Origin: Lichtheimia corymbifera B2541
Lineage: Eukaryota > Mucoromycota > Mucoromycetes > Mucorales > Lichtheimiaceae
DNA length: 64,000 nt
Assembly (NCBI GenBank): GCA_000697475.1
Contig: JNEU01000815.1
Span: forward strand, 1-64,000
Direction: 5' to 3'
Shown: in pieces, positions 11,184 to 25,112 of the stretch
Position numbering within the stretch: position 1 is the first letter of the stretch
Layout of the letters: each line of letters begins with the position of its first letter
Made by a program: the position numbers and the translations under genes
The notes under the pieces: generated by a model
What the model was told of the DNA's origin: nothing
Database searches by the model: none
What the model saw: the letters and a program-made list of their open reading frames with translations, nothing else

Positions 11184-12665
11184 TCATTGTGCGTCATGGT
11201 GCTCTCTTTGTTGCCGGGACATGACACTAAAGACACGCCTCATTAACGTTGGTTTTCTTTCTATTCCTGATTTAGAAGAAGCATCAGAATCTCCTCTATG
11301 ATGATCGACCGATGATGCTGACGATGATTGAGACATCATTGTCTTTTTGGATGCAGAGCGTTTGATTGTACCGAGCAAGGTTGTTTTTCTACGTGGTAAG
11401 GTTCCAGCAGCAGCTTGTCTCCCTGTGCGTTCCATGTAGATTTCATATGCAACGGTAGAGTTTGCATCTTCTTCAAGAGTACGTCGAAGTTCTTCAACAA
11501 TCTCAAGCAGCTCGTCGGTTTGTACTGCTGAAGATGGGTCTTGCTTTTCAAGACGCTTTCGCAACATGACTGTGGCAAGGTTAAGCTCGTGACATGTAAT
11601 AGCTGTGCGTAATTGGTCCATAGCTGCTGGGGACTGTACAAGCAATTTCATGCATTCAAGACGTGCATATTTTGCTGTTTGCAGGAGAATGGTACCGGGT
11701 GTTGGTCTAAATAGCAAAAACTCGCCCTTGATAGTAACATCCGCTTTAGCCGAGTGGATCAACCAGCCAAGTGTGGATGCATGATCACCATTTGCAAGGA
11801 GTGCAAAGAGAGGACTTTTGCCGTTGGCATCCACTGCATTCACATTGGCACCTCGAGACACCAATTGACGTACAATGGTATCAGGCTCCTTGCAAAAACG
11901 AGCTGCATAATGAAGCGGTGTCCAATTATCCCCGTCTCTGGCATTGATATCAGCATGGTGGTCAAGCAAGAGTTGCATCGACGGAAGAGGGCGTGCACAA
12001 TGGATAGGAAGTGCGTGTAGTGCACGAATACCATATACGCTTGGAGCATCAGGCTCAGCACCATTCTCGACAAGTAAGCGTAGCATGCTCTCGGGTTGTC
12101 TTACATGTGCAACCGTGGTGTACAAAAGCGTAGTCTCGGTTTCTGGATCACGGGTATTCACAATTTCCTTTCCTTGATCCTCAATCACTTGACGCACTAA
12201 CGCCACATTGCCCTGCTTGGCTGCTTCCCAAATGGATGGTGATACCACTCTGTCCTCCTCCTCTTCATGTTCTCCTTTGTCAAGCTTATCTTTTTCCTCC
12301 TCATCCTCATTCTCCTGCTGCTGCTGTTCTTTGTTATTCTGTGGCCCCAAAATCTCCAATCTAAGCATATTGCTCGAGTCACGCGCTATATACACGTTTA
12401 GTGGAAAGCTATAAAACTTTAAAAACTTCCTATACCTGATGGTGGAGAGGCAATGAATTTTCGTAGCTCTTCCGAAGTGATATTGAGACCTTGAGCTTGT
12501 TGAGTCTTTTGTGGCATTGCAACGCCTAAATTGGATGCAGGTTGCTGTTGTTCATTGTTCTAAATAAGCGAGATGGAATCAGTCAATCAATCCATCATCC
12601 TTGTTCTATCATAATGAATTTACCTCGGCTCCGAGAACGTCTTGGACAAGTTCGACGTGCTGCAT
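11184..12665 (-). CDS. Ankyrin-repeat protein (455 aa)
   Basis: Three exons: 12665-12624, 12559-12436, 12385-11184. The first ATG gives MQHVELVQDVLGAE. A Glu/Gln-rich acidic segment (residues about 65-95) precedes at least four ankyrin repeats at roughly residues 100-270, with signatures such as TTLLYTTVAH, DGDNWTPLHYAARF and NGKSPLFALLANG. The C-terminal part is Ser-rich and basic (RRKTTLLGTIKRSASKK, SKSGIERKPTLMRR), resembling phosphorylated regulatory tails. Ankyrin repeats bind partner proteins; no enzymatic domain is visible and the partner is unknown. It is transcribed divergently from the RRM gene at 13209. Confidence 0.85.
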
Positions 12666-13208
12666 ACTACTGTCAGATGAAATGAAAAGATGAAAAAAGA
12701 TGTATACAGAAGATACATTGAGACCAAAGACAAGAAAAAAGACCCGGATGAAATGCACCGTATATTTGTTTATGCTACTAACAAGCAATGATCGGATAAA
12801 GATGCTATGAGAGAAAGTTTCCTCCTTTGAATATACATTCATCAATGCAAGTCTATCATGTTTTTAGGGGGGGAGATTCTAGTAAGGGAGTAAAAAAAAG
12901 GACAATGAAGTGATATCCAAGGCCTTGTGTTGCTTCCCATCAATGTGTGTGAGAGAGAGAGATGTGATGACCCATTTTGGACTTACACCTGTCCACCCAC
13001 AGCCCATCCATAATAATAGCTTGCATCTTTTCCCTTTCTCTCACTCTTCTCTCGACTTTCTTTTTTACTTTTTGCTCATTTTGAACCGTGGCTTCCTTTC
13101 ATCCACTTGAGTCATCCTCGTCTGCATTGTCTCCCTCTCCACCTCCTCCACCTCTACTGATTGGCAACTACAACACCAACACCAACTACCACAACAACAA
13201 CGGTTCCC
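12666..13208. promoter_or_regulatory. Divergent promoter, ankyrin gene / RRM gene
   Basis: The 543 bases between two outward-facing start codons must hold both promoters and leaders. The plus-strand side is strongly pyrimidine-rich just before the RRM start (about 13025-13160), a pattern seen before several genes in this window. No specific factor site is claimed. Confidence 0.5.
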
Positions 13209-14716
13209 ATGCATTCTGCTGTTGGCACAGGGCTTGCTCTTGACATGATGACAAGCAATGTCAATTCACAACAACCTGTTCTTTCGTCGTCCTCGTCGTT
13301 GCCAGGCAACAATAATGCGACTATTGAAGAGATATCGACTATCTTTGTGGTGGGCTTTCCCGATGATATGCACGAACGTGAGTTCCAAAACATGTTCATC
13401 TTTTCGCCAGGCTTTGAGGCAGCAACGTTAAAGTCTCCTAGCAAGGAACAAGAAGATGACAATGGACGTAAACAAACGGTACGTTTTTGTCGAGTGTGTG
13501 TGAGAGAAGGATGGCTAATCAAGATCATAGATTGGTTTTGCAAAGTTCCGTACTCGATTTGAGGCGCTTGAAGCAAGAGATATTTTGAATGGTCGTAAGG
13601 TGGATGCCGAGAAAGGTTCAGTGCTCAAGGCAGAAATGGCAAAGAAGAACCTGCATACAAAACGAGGATTATCGATTGATCCCTATCATCCATTGGCATC
13701 GTCATCATCAACAACGTCCAAACGATATTCAATAGGCAACATTGTTCCTACAACACCGAGTCATGCATCAGCCTATGAAGCATTTCACTCTGTGCCACCA
13801 GCATTACCATCCGATCGCCATCCTCCCAACCCTGATTTTTATCCTGATTTATTATCACCTGGTGGTACTACACACGTCTTTCCCGATGCCATGTTTGCTG
13901 GTAGCACATCCGTGAATGGGAGTGGTGGTGATTTATTCTTGTCTCGATTTAATCATCGAATGTCATCATCCAAAGGCAGCATTGATGAGGATCGTTTCAT
14001 GCCGCCGCCGCCTCAACATCCAACCGCTTCTTCCACTGCTGCTGCTGCTGCTGCTGCCCCGCCACCACCTCCGACATTTCTTCAGACATTGCCAGAAGAG
14101 CCAGATAGCTGTTCCTTGGATGCTAGATTGAATGGATTATCGATTAGTACATCCACCACGACGTCGAATGGAGGATTACCGTCGCCTGGAATTACATCAC
14201 CTACATTTCGGAGCTTTGCTATTCCACCACCACCACCATCCATGACAACTGCTGATCAACATCCACCCTGCAATACACTTTATGTGGGAAACCTCCCTCA
14301 TAATACAAATGAGGAGGAACTCAGGGCCATGTTCTCCCAATGCATTGGTTATCAACGTCTCTGCTTCTCCAACAAACATAATGGCCCCATGTGCTTTGTG
14401 GAATTCGATGATGTCGCATGTGCCACACACGCTATGCAGGACCTGTATGGCAAAATGCTGAGCAACTCGACCAAAGGTGGTATTCGTTTATCATTTAGCA
14501 AGAATCCTTTGGTAAGTAAGCTTGACAAGTGGGATAATATGAAAAAGGAGGAGCAAAAGAGAGAGAGAGAGAAAAAGGAGCAACATGCCAGGGTTCATGG
14601 ATGAATGGATGGATGGATGATTTGACTACATATAGGGAGTCAGACCAGCCGATGTTGGACGTCGAGAAAGTCAACCACTTGCATTATTCGATCAACAACA
14701 ACAACAATTCTCATAA
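13209..14716 (+). CDS. scw1: Scw1/Whi3-like RNA-binding protein, two RRMs (443 aa)
   Basis: Three exons: 13209-13478, 13531-14511, 14636-14716. ATG 13209 is the first in-frame ATG after a TGA. An N-terminal RRM ([20 protein letters not shown], then [20 protein letters not shown] and [17 protein letters not shown]) and a C-terminal RRM ([50 protein letters not shown]) match fission yeast Scw1 and budding yeast Whi3. The middle is low-complexity, rich in Ser, Pro and Ala. The family binds mRNAs controlling cell wall integrity and cell-cycle entry. The true last exon encodes [19 protein letters not shown]; reading through the second intron would give a Lys/Glu-rich artefact. Confidence 0.93.
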
Positions 14717-15304
14717 GCAATCCAATCATTACACCACACCACTACATACAGACACAGTAGCATTCTATTCACCACACATACGAATACTTCAACAACAACA
14801 ACAACAAGCAATTCACCATGTATTTCACTCACACGCGCACAAACAACATTCGCTTTTCCTTTCACCCAACTCATTACTTTTCTCTTTTTGCTCCCTTTCA
14901 ATAATGTGGAGCTACAGATGTTTACTACAACCACCACCCTATAATTTATTTATCATCTTCACCGGCAGCAGCCATCATCATTTCACTTTTTCCCCTCTCC
15001 CCTCACACCTTTATATATATCTCTATATATCTATACTATAAGTTTTAATATATTAACATTCTTTATATACTAGTGGGGTGTATGTGTGTGTGTATCATAG
15101 ATGCGTTGTTGATAAGGTGTTTGTTGTACAACCAGGCTCTGCGGGAATTGTTTTGATTTTACTGCGGGATTAGGCTACATCCACCGGCATCAACCTCGCT
15201 GACCAATCCGGAAGGTCACCCTCTCACTCACTCTTTCTCTTTCTTTCTCTTTTTTGAATACATATACAAACCCACCACCCACCCCTCTCTATCAACACCA
15301 CTTT
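14717..15304. other. Spacer between the RRM and forkhead genes
   Basis: This holds the RRM gene 3' UTR with CAA-rich runs, AT-rich TATATATCTATATAT near 15015 that could act in 3' end formation, and the forkhead promoter with a CT-rich tract at 15222-15252. No gene is seen. Confidence 0.5.
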
Positions 15305-17020
<1,716 letters not shown>

Positions 17021-17291
17021 AGAAAAAGTTTAAACCTAACCATAGTCATATTTCTACCAAACCACGAATAAACACGGGTTTTATTGTTTCAAACAAGAAG
17101 TTTATATATGTGTGTGTGTGTGTGTGCGAGTGTATACAAAGACAAAAAGTCATGTGATGAAGGAAGCGTTGTTGTGTGTGTATGGTGGTTGCGAGTGTAA
17201 AGGTGGGGAAATCTCAAAATGCTGGGAGAAAGAGGATGGAAGAATGCATCATGGGGGATGTGGATTTTTTTATGTTAACTTGTGGATTTGT

Positions 17292-18947
17292 TTAAGCGGT
17301 ACCAGCGAGTTCGTTCTTGCCAATGACATTGACCTTGAAACCAATCTCACGCAACTTGGCAGCGTTGACCAAGAGACGACCATCGAAGAGGAAGGCAGGC
17401 TTGTTCATGCCAGCATAGATCTTTTCATAGTCAAGGTTCTCATCACGGAACTCGTCCCACTCGGTGACAATGATAACAGCATCGGCACCTTCAGCAGCTT
17501 CATAAGCGCTACCGCAGATTTGAATGTGCTTCTCAACCTCCTTGCGGGTATCGACAACGCCGGGCTCAGAGAGATCCATGTAGATCTGCTCATGCTCGAC
17601 CTTGGGGTCATAGATAGCGACACGAGCGTGTTCTTGGATAAAGTCCTTGATCAAGGTGATAGCAGCAGACTCACGGGTGTCACCAGTATCCTTCTTGAAA
17701 GCAAAACCAAGCACAGCAATCTTTTTGTTGGTGATGGTGTTGAACAAGGTGGTGATAATCTTGCGAACGAAACGCTTCTTTTGGTACTCGTTCATGATCA
17801 CGACTTGCTTCCAGTAAGCAGCGACCTCGGGCAAGTTCAATTGCTCAGACAAGTAGACCAAGTTGAGGATATCCTTTTGGAAGCATGAACCACCGAAACC
17901 AACGGAAGCCTTCAAAAACTTGGGACCAAGACGAGAGTCACGACCACAGGCATAAGCAACCTCATCAACATCAGCACCAGTGGCTTCACAGATAGCGGAA
18001 AGGGCGTTGATAGAAGAGATACGTTGGGCAAGCATAGCATTGGCAGCCTGATACCAAAAGTGAGTTGAGTGCGATCCAATGTTGCACAATGCATGCATGT
18101 ACTTACCAACTTTGAAAGTTCAGAGGACCAAAGGTTAGTGGTGATGACGCGTTCGTTAGGAACCCAGTGGGTGTAGACCTCAACCAAAGCGTTTTGAGCC
18201 TTGATACCCTCCTCAGTTTGCAAAGCACCAATCAAGACACGGTCAGGGCTGAGCAAGTCTCGGATAGCAGTGCCTTCTGCCAAAAACTCAGGGTTGGACA
18301 AGATCTGGAAAGAAACTTCAGGGGTAGAATTGGCCTCGAGAATGGTGCGCATGCTTTGAGCAGTACGGCAAGGCACAGTAGACTTTTCAACAACAATCTT
18401 GGAGCTCTTGGCAACTTGAGCAATACGACGAGTAGCACTCTCAATATAACTAGATCATCGATAAGGTATATACGTTAGATCCCACTTTATCATACATTCC
18501 CCCCCCCCAATATATATATATATACTTACGCAAGATCAGCAGCCATACCAGCGCCCATACCAGACTTCTTGGTAGGAGTGTTCACCGAGACGAAGATAAG
18601 ATCAGCTTCATCGATGGCACCATCAACATCAGTGGAGAAGAAAAGGTTCTTGCCACGGCGATCAAAGACAACTTCCTCAAGACCAGGCTCATAGATGGGC
18701 AACTTGTCCGAGTTCCAGGCAGCAATGCGTGCGGGATTGACGTCAACGATGGTCACCTTGATGTCATGGCACTTGTAAGCGATAACAGCACAAGTAGGGC
18801 CACCTGGGTAAAATCAGAGACATGTCAGGGCGGGTGCCACATATAGATACATATACACACCACCCCATCCCATCCCATCCCACTCTACAATGAATACATA
18901 CCGACATAGCCGGCACCAATACAGCAAATGTTCTTGACGGTGGACAT
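17292..18947 (-). CDS. UGDH: UDP-glucose 6-dehydrogenase (472 aa)
   Basis: Four exons: 18947-18902, 18803-18530, 18449-18107, 18047-17292. It oxidises UDP-glucose to UDP-glucuronate with two NAD+ in the cytosol. The N-terminal Rossmann motif is GAGYVG at residues 11-16. The catalytic cysteine lies in [10 protein letters not shown] at residue 276, the same number as in the human enzyme. VEKSTVP and [11 protein letters not shown] are family hallmarks, and length is usual. Mucoralean walls contain glucuronic-acid polymers, so a housekeeping role in wall synthesis is expected. Codon use is strongly biased toward C-ending codons, which also opens a long antisense frame and suggests high expression. 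Confidence 0.97.
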
Positions 18948-21825
18948 GATAGAATAAAGGAAAGGATACGATGGAAAGAGAGAAGAAAAGGAGGGGAACC
19001 TAGCAACTGCCTCATTGGACACAGCATTTATTTCTGATGGATCGCCGCTCGAAAGATAAAGCAAGCCCATCACTCTTATGGATACAGCGATCGCCCTACT
19101 ATACAAGATTCACATATACAGCTTTGTTGCAAAACATCCATGCAGGCACAAGTGCACGTGTAGTACCTTCTTCTTTTGCTGTCTCCAATAGATGAACAGA
19201 CACATGGCTCGTGTACCATCTATCTGCTTTCGATGATACCCTGCAAATGTAAAAAAGCTGTGCTGATGCTGCAAATAGCCTAATCGCAATGAAAGAAGTT
19301 TCGAGCGGACCCCATGGTAAAAATAGAAGCACACTCCTCATCCTCCTCCTCCTCCTCCACATACACACACAATCAACCTATTGCTGCTACTACCCGGTGC
19401 TGAATGTTTATACCTGCTGCACAGCTTTTTGTTTATACACCCCCCCTCCCCTCACTTTTGGGTACCTAGTGTACGTGTACATACACAGCTTTAGTCCATG
19501 TGTACCCCATCATTGGACACAAAATTGCGCTTAAAAGGCGTAAAATAATAGTGAGCTGCATATTATATCGGATTTCTTACATGCATGTCTGTTGCCATGG
19601 CTAATATCACGGATAACCAAATACACCTAATTGTTTCATTTTTAGCACAGATGCCTATATCAGCCACACACACACACATTGACCATGTCTTGTGCAATCC
19701 ATCAGGATTAAGAATAAAAACTTGTACCACCTTGAATTATATGATGACACGTCGTGGCACCTTTGGGATCGAGACCAAAATCCTGCTTGCTTTCAGTGTG
19801 CAACCTGCATCAAATTTCAGGGCGGCTATCCGGATTGGCTGATCACGTTGTTCCTTGATATTGGGAATTTGAATATCAGATTATATAGCCGAGGCTGGTT
19901 TATTTCTCTCGGGCACATGCATCTCTTTGGTAGTAGTCTATATGCATCATCCTCATTCGCTGAGCTAATGGATATGGAAAGACCTGTATCAATTGCCTTT
20001 ATCAGGCTATAACTACAACGTGACATGGCGTTGTATGTGATACCACAGTGCCTATACGAGGATGCAAAATGAATCAGAGTACCAATGCCACAAGCTATCT
20101 GATAAGCCCAAAGGGGAATGATAGAACGACACCACAGAAACAACAACAACAATCACCACTTGAATAGACAAGCGTTTGAATAAGTTGACAACTTTTCTTA
20201 TTATCACGTTAAAGCCTCCAATACAGGCACTGTATCCCGGGCTTTGCACCATCCTTTATTCGAACCGCGATTGCGCCATGCCAGGTGAGGCTTGATTGGT
20301 GATATCGAAGGTCCTCGCTGCTTACCGAAAATGCATACCAATATTAAGAGTAGCTTGACAACACGATGAGTACATGCGCCCCCATCACTTTATCAGCTCA
20401 TGCATTAACCCACCTCCAATATAAAAAGCAAACTCACCAACAATAAATCTTTATCCACCGACTTTCACTGCAGTCTACTATATATTTCTCACTGTTGCCT
20501 CCCTCTGAACTCCCCATTATGGCTTCCTCATCATGAGTCAAAAGCCGACAACAGATGTAGTTATCCAATGTTCCAATGACATATGCATCAACCGGGATTA
20601 GTAGCAACTTGCCCTTGTTTCCTTTTAGAGAAATCATATGCCTTTTTTGTTAACAGTGTAGTAATGATCTAAGCGATCGCTTCAATTCATTCAAGCATTC
20701 ATTATACAGCATCTTCATTGTTACCATTACACGGCTTCTTTGTCTATAATAGAATCAGCTCATTACCGACAATAAATCGATCAAAGGCAAAGCTACAAAG
20801 GGTGACCAAAATGAGGATAGTACATACGATAAGACAATGAAAGACTACTATGGGTGGTGGCCACATATTTCGCTCAGTCCATGCCTTGCTCTTATTCACA
20901 AGACCACAATGACTGCATGCCAATGGGTGAAAATCATCATCACTGAGGTACTTGAATTTATGTCCACACAAATAGTGGGGCTGCATATGTGCTTGCGAAT
21001 TGGATAGCTATGCCGCGATAGAGTATAGAGCTTTTTTAGTCTAAGCTCGGATGTGCATCCACTGCATTTGTTCTTAAACCCCTCGATTGACTACAGTGCA
21101 CGATACACTTTGTCAGTTCCAAGCTAAAAAAAAGCAATATTCGTGGGTGATCGTTCGACTGCACAACAATCCTCAAGGGCAGGCTTTGATATCGTGAGTG
21201 ACCAAATATGCATATGCAGTACCTCTTAGAAGGAGATTAGAAAGCATCCCCTTATAGACTTTACCTTGACAAGCACGCTTGAACCATATGCTTAAAGGTA
21301 GGATCTCTTCAACCATGGCAAAGAGATGCTTGTTAATGATTGCTTTCGACATTAATAAAAGGACAACATCACGTTCGGTATGATCATATTAATCAAACTC
21401 GCCACAGCGATCATAAGAGTGACTATAGGTGATTGACTCTGGTAATTCGACATCCACCTCACGATCTTCCATAGGACAAATCATCATAGGTCATCGTTAT
21501 AATGGAGCGTTTATTTTTTTATTGGATAGCTTGGACCATAGCTAATATCTTTGATTGAGCATGCGTCTGTTAACGTGTGAAACCCAGCCCTTTGCAGCCA
21601 GCAGAGTGTGCCCAACTGCGCATATTGAACGATGATGATGGTATGCTGCATTGGTCATTCCTTATATAAAAGTTGACATTTCGTTGTTGTTGTCCCGATG
21701 CCCCTCATGACTTATGGACTTTATCCAATGGATTCCCACGGCGTGGGAAAGTCTACATTAGAGGAGGCTCACCGGAGATCATCAGCAAGATCCACACATC
21801 TTTTTATCTTTCTCCTATTCTCGAC
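18948..21825. other. Gene-poor spacer of 2.9 kb
   Basis: This lies between the divergent UGDH and aminotransferase genes. It holds the UGDH promoter (pyrimidine/purine asymmetry near 18960-19000, CA and TA repeats), several short frames without recognisable domains and one possible small membrane protein (20744-20986). I see no tRNA, no repeat shared with the rest of the window and no clear gene. Confidence 0.45.
20744..20986 (-). CDS. Possible small membrane protein with Cys/His cluster (80 aa)
   Basis: The frame starts with ATG and reads MQPHYLCGHKFKYL. It has a C-x-H then C-x-x-C arrangement (Cys7, His9, Cys24, Cys27) that could bind zinc, a WPPP motif, and one hydrophobic stretch of about 22 residues near 48-69 that could span a membrane. 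The end may really be a splice donor (GTAATG after IVG), so the C-terminus is uncertain. No named family is recognised; it could also be chance. Confidence 0.35.
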   Translation of the reverse strand: MQPHYLCGHKFKYLSDDDFHPLACSHCGLVNKSKAWTERNMWPPPIVVFHCLIVCTILILVTLCSFAFDRFIVGNELILL

Positions 21826-23297
21826 ATGTCAGAGTGGAACATTAAGGCTTCGAATATCTCCAAGCGTGCACACAACCCCATTCGTCAGATTGTTGACAAG
21901 CTCAAGGTGGATCCCAATGCACAAAAGTCATTCATTAGTCTGTCAGTCGGTAAGCAATGGGCATGCGTGTCTCGTGGTTCATGGAAGGGCCGCCCCTTTT
22001 TTTGACACGTGCGTTGTATCCTAGGCGACCCCACAGTATTTGGCAACTTTAATGTGCATGAGAGTGCCAACGAAGCCATCAAACGCCAACTCGATACCTT
22101 CAAGCATAATGGTTATCCTCCAGCTCATGGTAAGTACAACTGATATGAGGATGTATTCTCTTTATCTGATATGGAAGGATATTGCTAGGTACTCTGGATG
22201 CCCGTGATGCCATTGCTCGCAAGTACAGTATTCCTGATGTTGCTCCCTTGACCCCCAACGATGTCTTGTTGGCCAACGGATGCTCTGGTGCTCTCGACAT
22301 TTGTGTCAATGTGCTATGCAACCCAGGCCAGAACATTTTGTTACCACGCCCTGGCTTTTCCTTGTACAAGAGTTTGGCCGAGATCCGTGAAGTGGAGGTG
22401 CGATTCTATGATTTGGTCCCTGAGAACAACTGGCAGGTCGATTTGAAGCATCTTGAATCATTGATTGATGACAAGACAGCTTGTATCTTGGTCAACAAGT
22501 AAGTAGTAGTAGTCATTGTATCGATGATGAAGCCCCCTAACACAAAAAAAAAAACAATAGCCCATCCAATCCTTGCGGTTCTGTGTATCCAAAGGAACAT
22601 CTTGAAGCCATTTTGGATGTTGCTGCCAAGCACCATCTTCCTATCATTGCCGATGAAATCTATTGTGATTTGGTTTACAAAGGCAACACATTCTATCCCA
22701 TGGCATCGCTTACCAAGGATGTGCCTATTTTGGCTGTTGGTGGTCTTGCAAAGAAATGGTTGGTGCCTGGATGGCGTATCGGTTGGATTCTTGTACATGA
22801 TCGTCATGATGCCTTTGCTGCTGAAGTCCGTACAGGCTTGTTGAATTTGTCTCAAGTCATTCTTGGTCCCAATTCGGTGGTACAAGGTGCTTTGGATGAT
22901 ATTTTACATCGTACTCCTCAATCCTTTTATGAAGAGACTATTTCTCAACTCGAGGTAAAGTTTACAATCCCATGATGCAAAAGAGTGAAAACTCACCTTA
23001 CTATAGCACAATGCCAAGTTGGGTATTGACGCAGTTTCCAAGATTGATGGCTTGACACCTGTCACTCCACAAGGAGCCATGTACATGATGGTGGGCATCG
23101 ATATGGACAAGTTCAAGGATATCAGTTCGGATGTTGAGTTTAGCCAAAAGTTGGTGGCCGAAGAAAACGTGCTTGTGCTTCCAGGTCAATGCTTTGATTA
23201 TCCCAACTTTATTCGTATCGTCATCACTCCCCCTGCTGGCAGCCTTCAGGAAGCTTACGAGCGTATGGCAGAATTCTGTGCTAGACATCGCAAGTAG
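21826..23297 (+). CDS. Tyrosine aminotransferase-like PLP enzyme (407 aa)
   Basis: Five exons: 21826-21949, 22025-22129, 22189-22498, 22561-22954, 23007-23297. It is a fold type I aminotransferase. [20 protein letters not shown] (cofactor Asp and Tyr) and [16 protein letters not shown], with the PLP Schiff-base lysine at about residue 244, match the tyrosine aminotransferase group closely. FIRIVITPP carries the C-terminal arginine that binds the substrate carboxylate. It should convert tyrosine and 2-oxoglutarate to 4-hydroxyphenylpyruvate and glutamate, the first step of tyrosine breakdown. The start gives [20 protein letters not shown], as in the family, without a targeting peptide. Aromatic aminotransferases of similar sequence cannot be excluded. 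Confidence 0.94.
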
Positions 23298-23519
23298 AAT
23301 TGTAGATAAATAGAAAACATAAATATAATTCTGTGTGATTATGACAAACACGAGTAGTGGTGTGGGTATATCACGTGCCCAATGAAAGGGGAAGAGTAAT
23401 TGATAGTAGTAGCTGGAGATAAGATCTTCATCCCGCGATATCCCACATGATGAGACACTAAACCCAATTCCAGTTTTCCTCTCTTCCTCCCCTTTTACCC
23501 CCTTCCCTTCTCTTTAAAT

Positions 23520-25112
23520 ATGACATCCATCCACAGTCGCAGGCGACGTTCTATTCAGAGTATAGCAATGACAGCTCCTCCTCCACCCGTTCATTTCGAA
23601 GCACTGCGTGTCTCCGAAGACAATCTTGAAAAGATCAAAAACAAGTCGCTGCGCGCATTCTATAGCGTGAGTCTGACACCACCACCCTTGATCCTCCACG
23701 GCTTGCTCATCTCTCTTGTCATTTAGCACCAAAATGAAATGATCGATCGGTTTCTCGAAGTCGACCAGATAGTGGACGCCTTGCAACACGGCGAAACGCA
23801 TGGTATCAAGAGGACAAGCAGTCGTTCCACTTTTCGACACTATGATGGCGATGATGATGATGATGACGAGGAACGAAGGATTGGTGAACGGGTACCCTTA
23901 TTGAACAATACAAAAGCTGCACCTGACTGGCTGGTGCATTTGGCAATCAACCTGTCATTCTTGGCCAACATTGTCTTGTTCTTGACGAAGCTCTTTTTGG
24001 CATGGTACTCGGGATCGATGGCTATTCTTGCTTCAGCATTCGAATCGTTTTTGGATTTACTCAGCAACGCCATCATCTTTTTCACGGTGCGAATCATGCG
24101 TCATCAAGATTGGTATAAATACCCTGTTGGCAAGGTAATATCCCCAATCCGTCTAGTGTGTATATGTGTGCCTGAGATGACTCATGTATATCTAAATAGT
24201 CGCGTATGGAACCCCTGGGCATCATCGTGTTTGCTGTCATCATCACCACGTCATTCTCCCAAGTCCTGTTAACATCGGTACAGCGTCTTACGGATCCTAG
24301 CAAGAATATCGAGACGATTGATCTGGACCCTATGAGTATTGGTATCCTTGTTTCCAACATTGTCATCAAGGGCGTACTATGGATCTGGTGTAAATCCATC
24401 AAGGGCAGTTCCAGTGTTGCTGCACTTGCCATTGATCATGAAAATGATGTTGTATTCAATGTGGCTAGTACCATCTTTCCCGTCGTCGGTAAGTACAACT
24501 TTGAGCGTATATGCTGGGATGTGCCATTTTAACATGGTTTGATAATAGCTGTTTGGGGAAGTTGGGCATGGCTTGATCCTCTCGGTGCCATTTTGCTTTC
24601 GATTTACATTATTTACGAATGGATGGTACTGCTTTTAGGTAAATGAGAAGGAGGAGGGAGATAAGGAGATGGGTGTGTGTACACGTGCACACGTCGAATG
24701 GACACGAGATGCTAATTAACGTATGACAGAAAATATCCGGCGATTGACAGGACACGCTGCCAGCACAGACGATCTTCGGCAATTGACATACATGGCCTAT
24801 CGCTTTTCAAGCAAAGTGGTCGCAGTGGATACGGTAATGAGAGAGAGGAGGACTAAAAGTGACCCATGATGATGTGGGCTAATATGCTAGTATTAGGTGC
24901 GTGCATATCATGTGGGTGACCGTCTATTGGTCGAAGTGGATATTGTACTACCTCCAGAATGTCCTTTGCATGAAGCACACGATGTTGGAGAAGCGTTACA
25001 GGATGCCTTGGAAATGATGGAGCATGTTGAACGGGCCTTTGTGCATTTGGATTACAACCCTGTCCATGAGATTGAACATCGGAAAAAGGCCAATGCGCTT
25101 TTCAAGATATAA
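23520..25112 (+). CDS. Cation diffusion facilitator metal transporter (417 aa)
   Basis: Six exons: 23520-23666, 23727-24134, 24200-24488, 24549-24638, 24730-24833, 24897-25112. A hydrophilic N-terminus with an acidic Asp run precedes membrane segments starting at WLVHLAINLSFLANIVLF. The segment SMAILASAFESFLDLLSN and the later DHENDVVFNVAST correspond to the two halves of the transport metal site. YPVGKSRMEPLGIIVFAVI is the fungal/plant manganese-type CDF signature. The cytosolic C-terminal domain (DRLLVEVDIVLPPECPLHEAHDVGE) is the usual ferredoxin-like metal sensor fold. The first metal motif reads ExxxD rather than the usual DxxxD of the manganese group, so the metal is uncertain (Mn, Fe or Zn). 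Such proteins export metal from the cytosol into organelles or out of the cell. Confidence 0.92.

Noticed and set aside
10825..11187. 120-codon minus-strand frame after the ankyrin gene
   Set aside because: No recognisable motif, lies in the expected 3' UTR and overlaps the stop codon of a well-supported gene.
14601..15041. 146-codon frame after the RRM gene
   Set aside because: It starts inside the last intron and runs through CAA-rich 3' UTR; the true last exon is 14636-14716 in another frame.
17112..17888. 258-codon plus-strand frame
   Set aside because: It lies antisense to the UDP-glucose dehydrogenase exon, whose biased codons leave the opposite strand free of stops. No domain, and it starts in a CA/TG microsatellite.
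20260..20300. tRNA candidate on the minus strand (GGTTCGAATAA)
   Set aside because: Only a partial B-box; no T-stem, A-box or acceptor stem can be formed.
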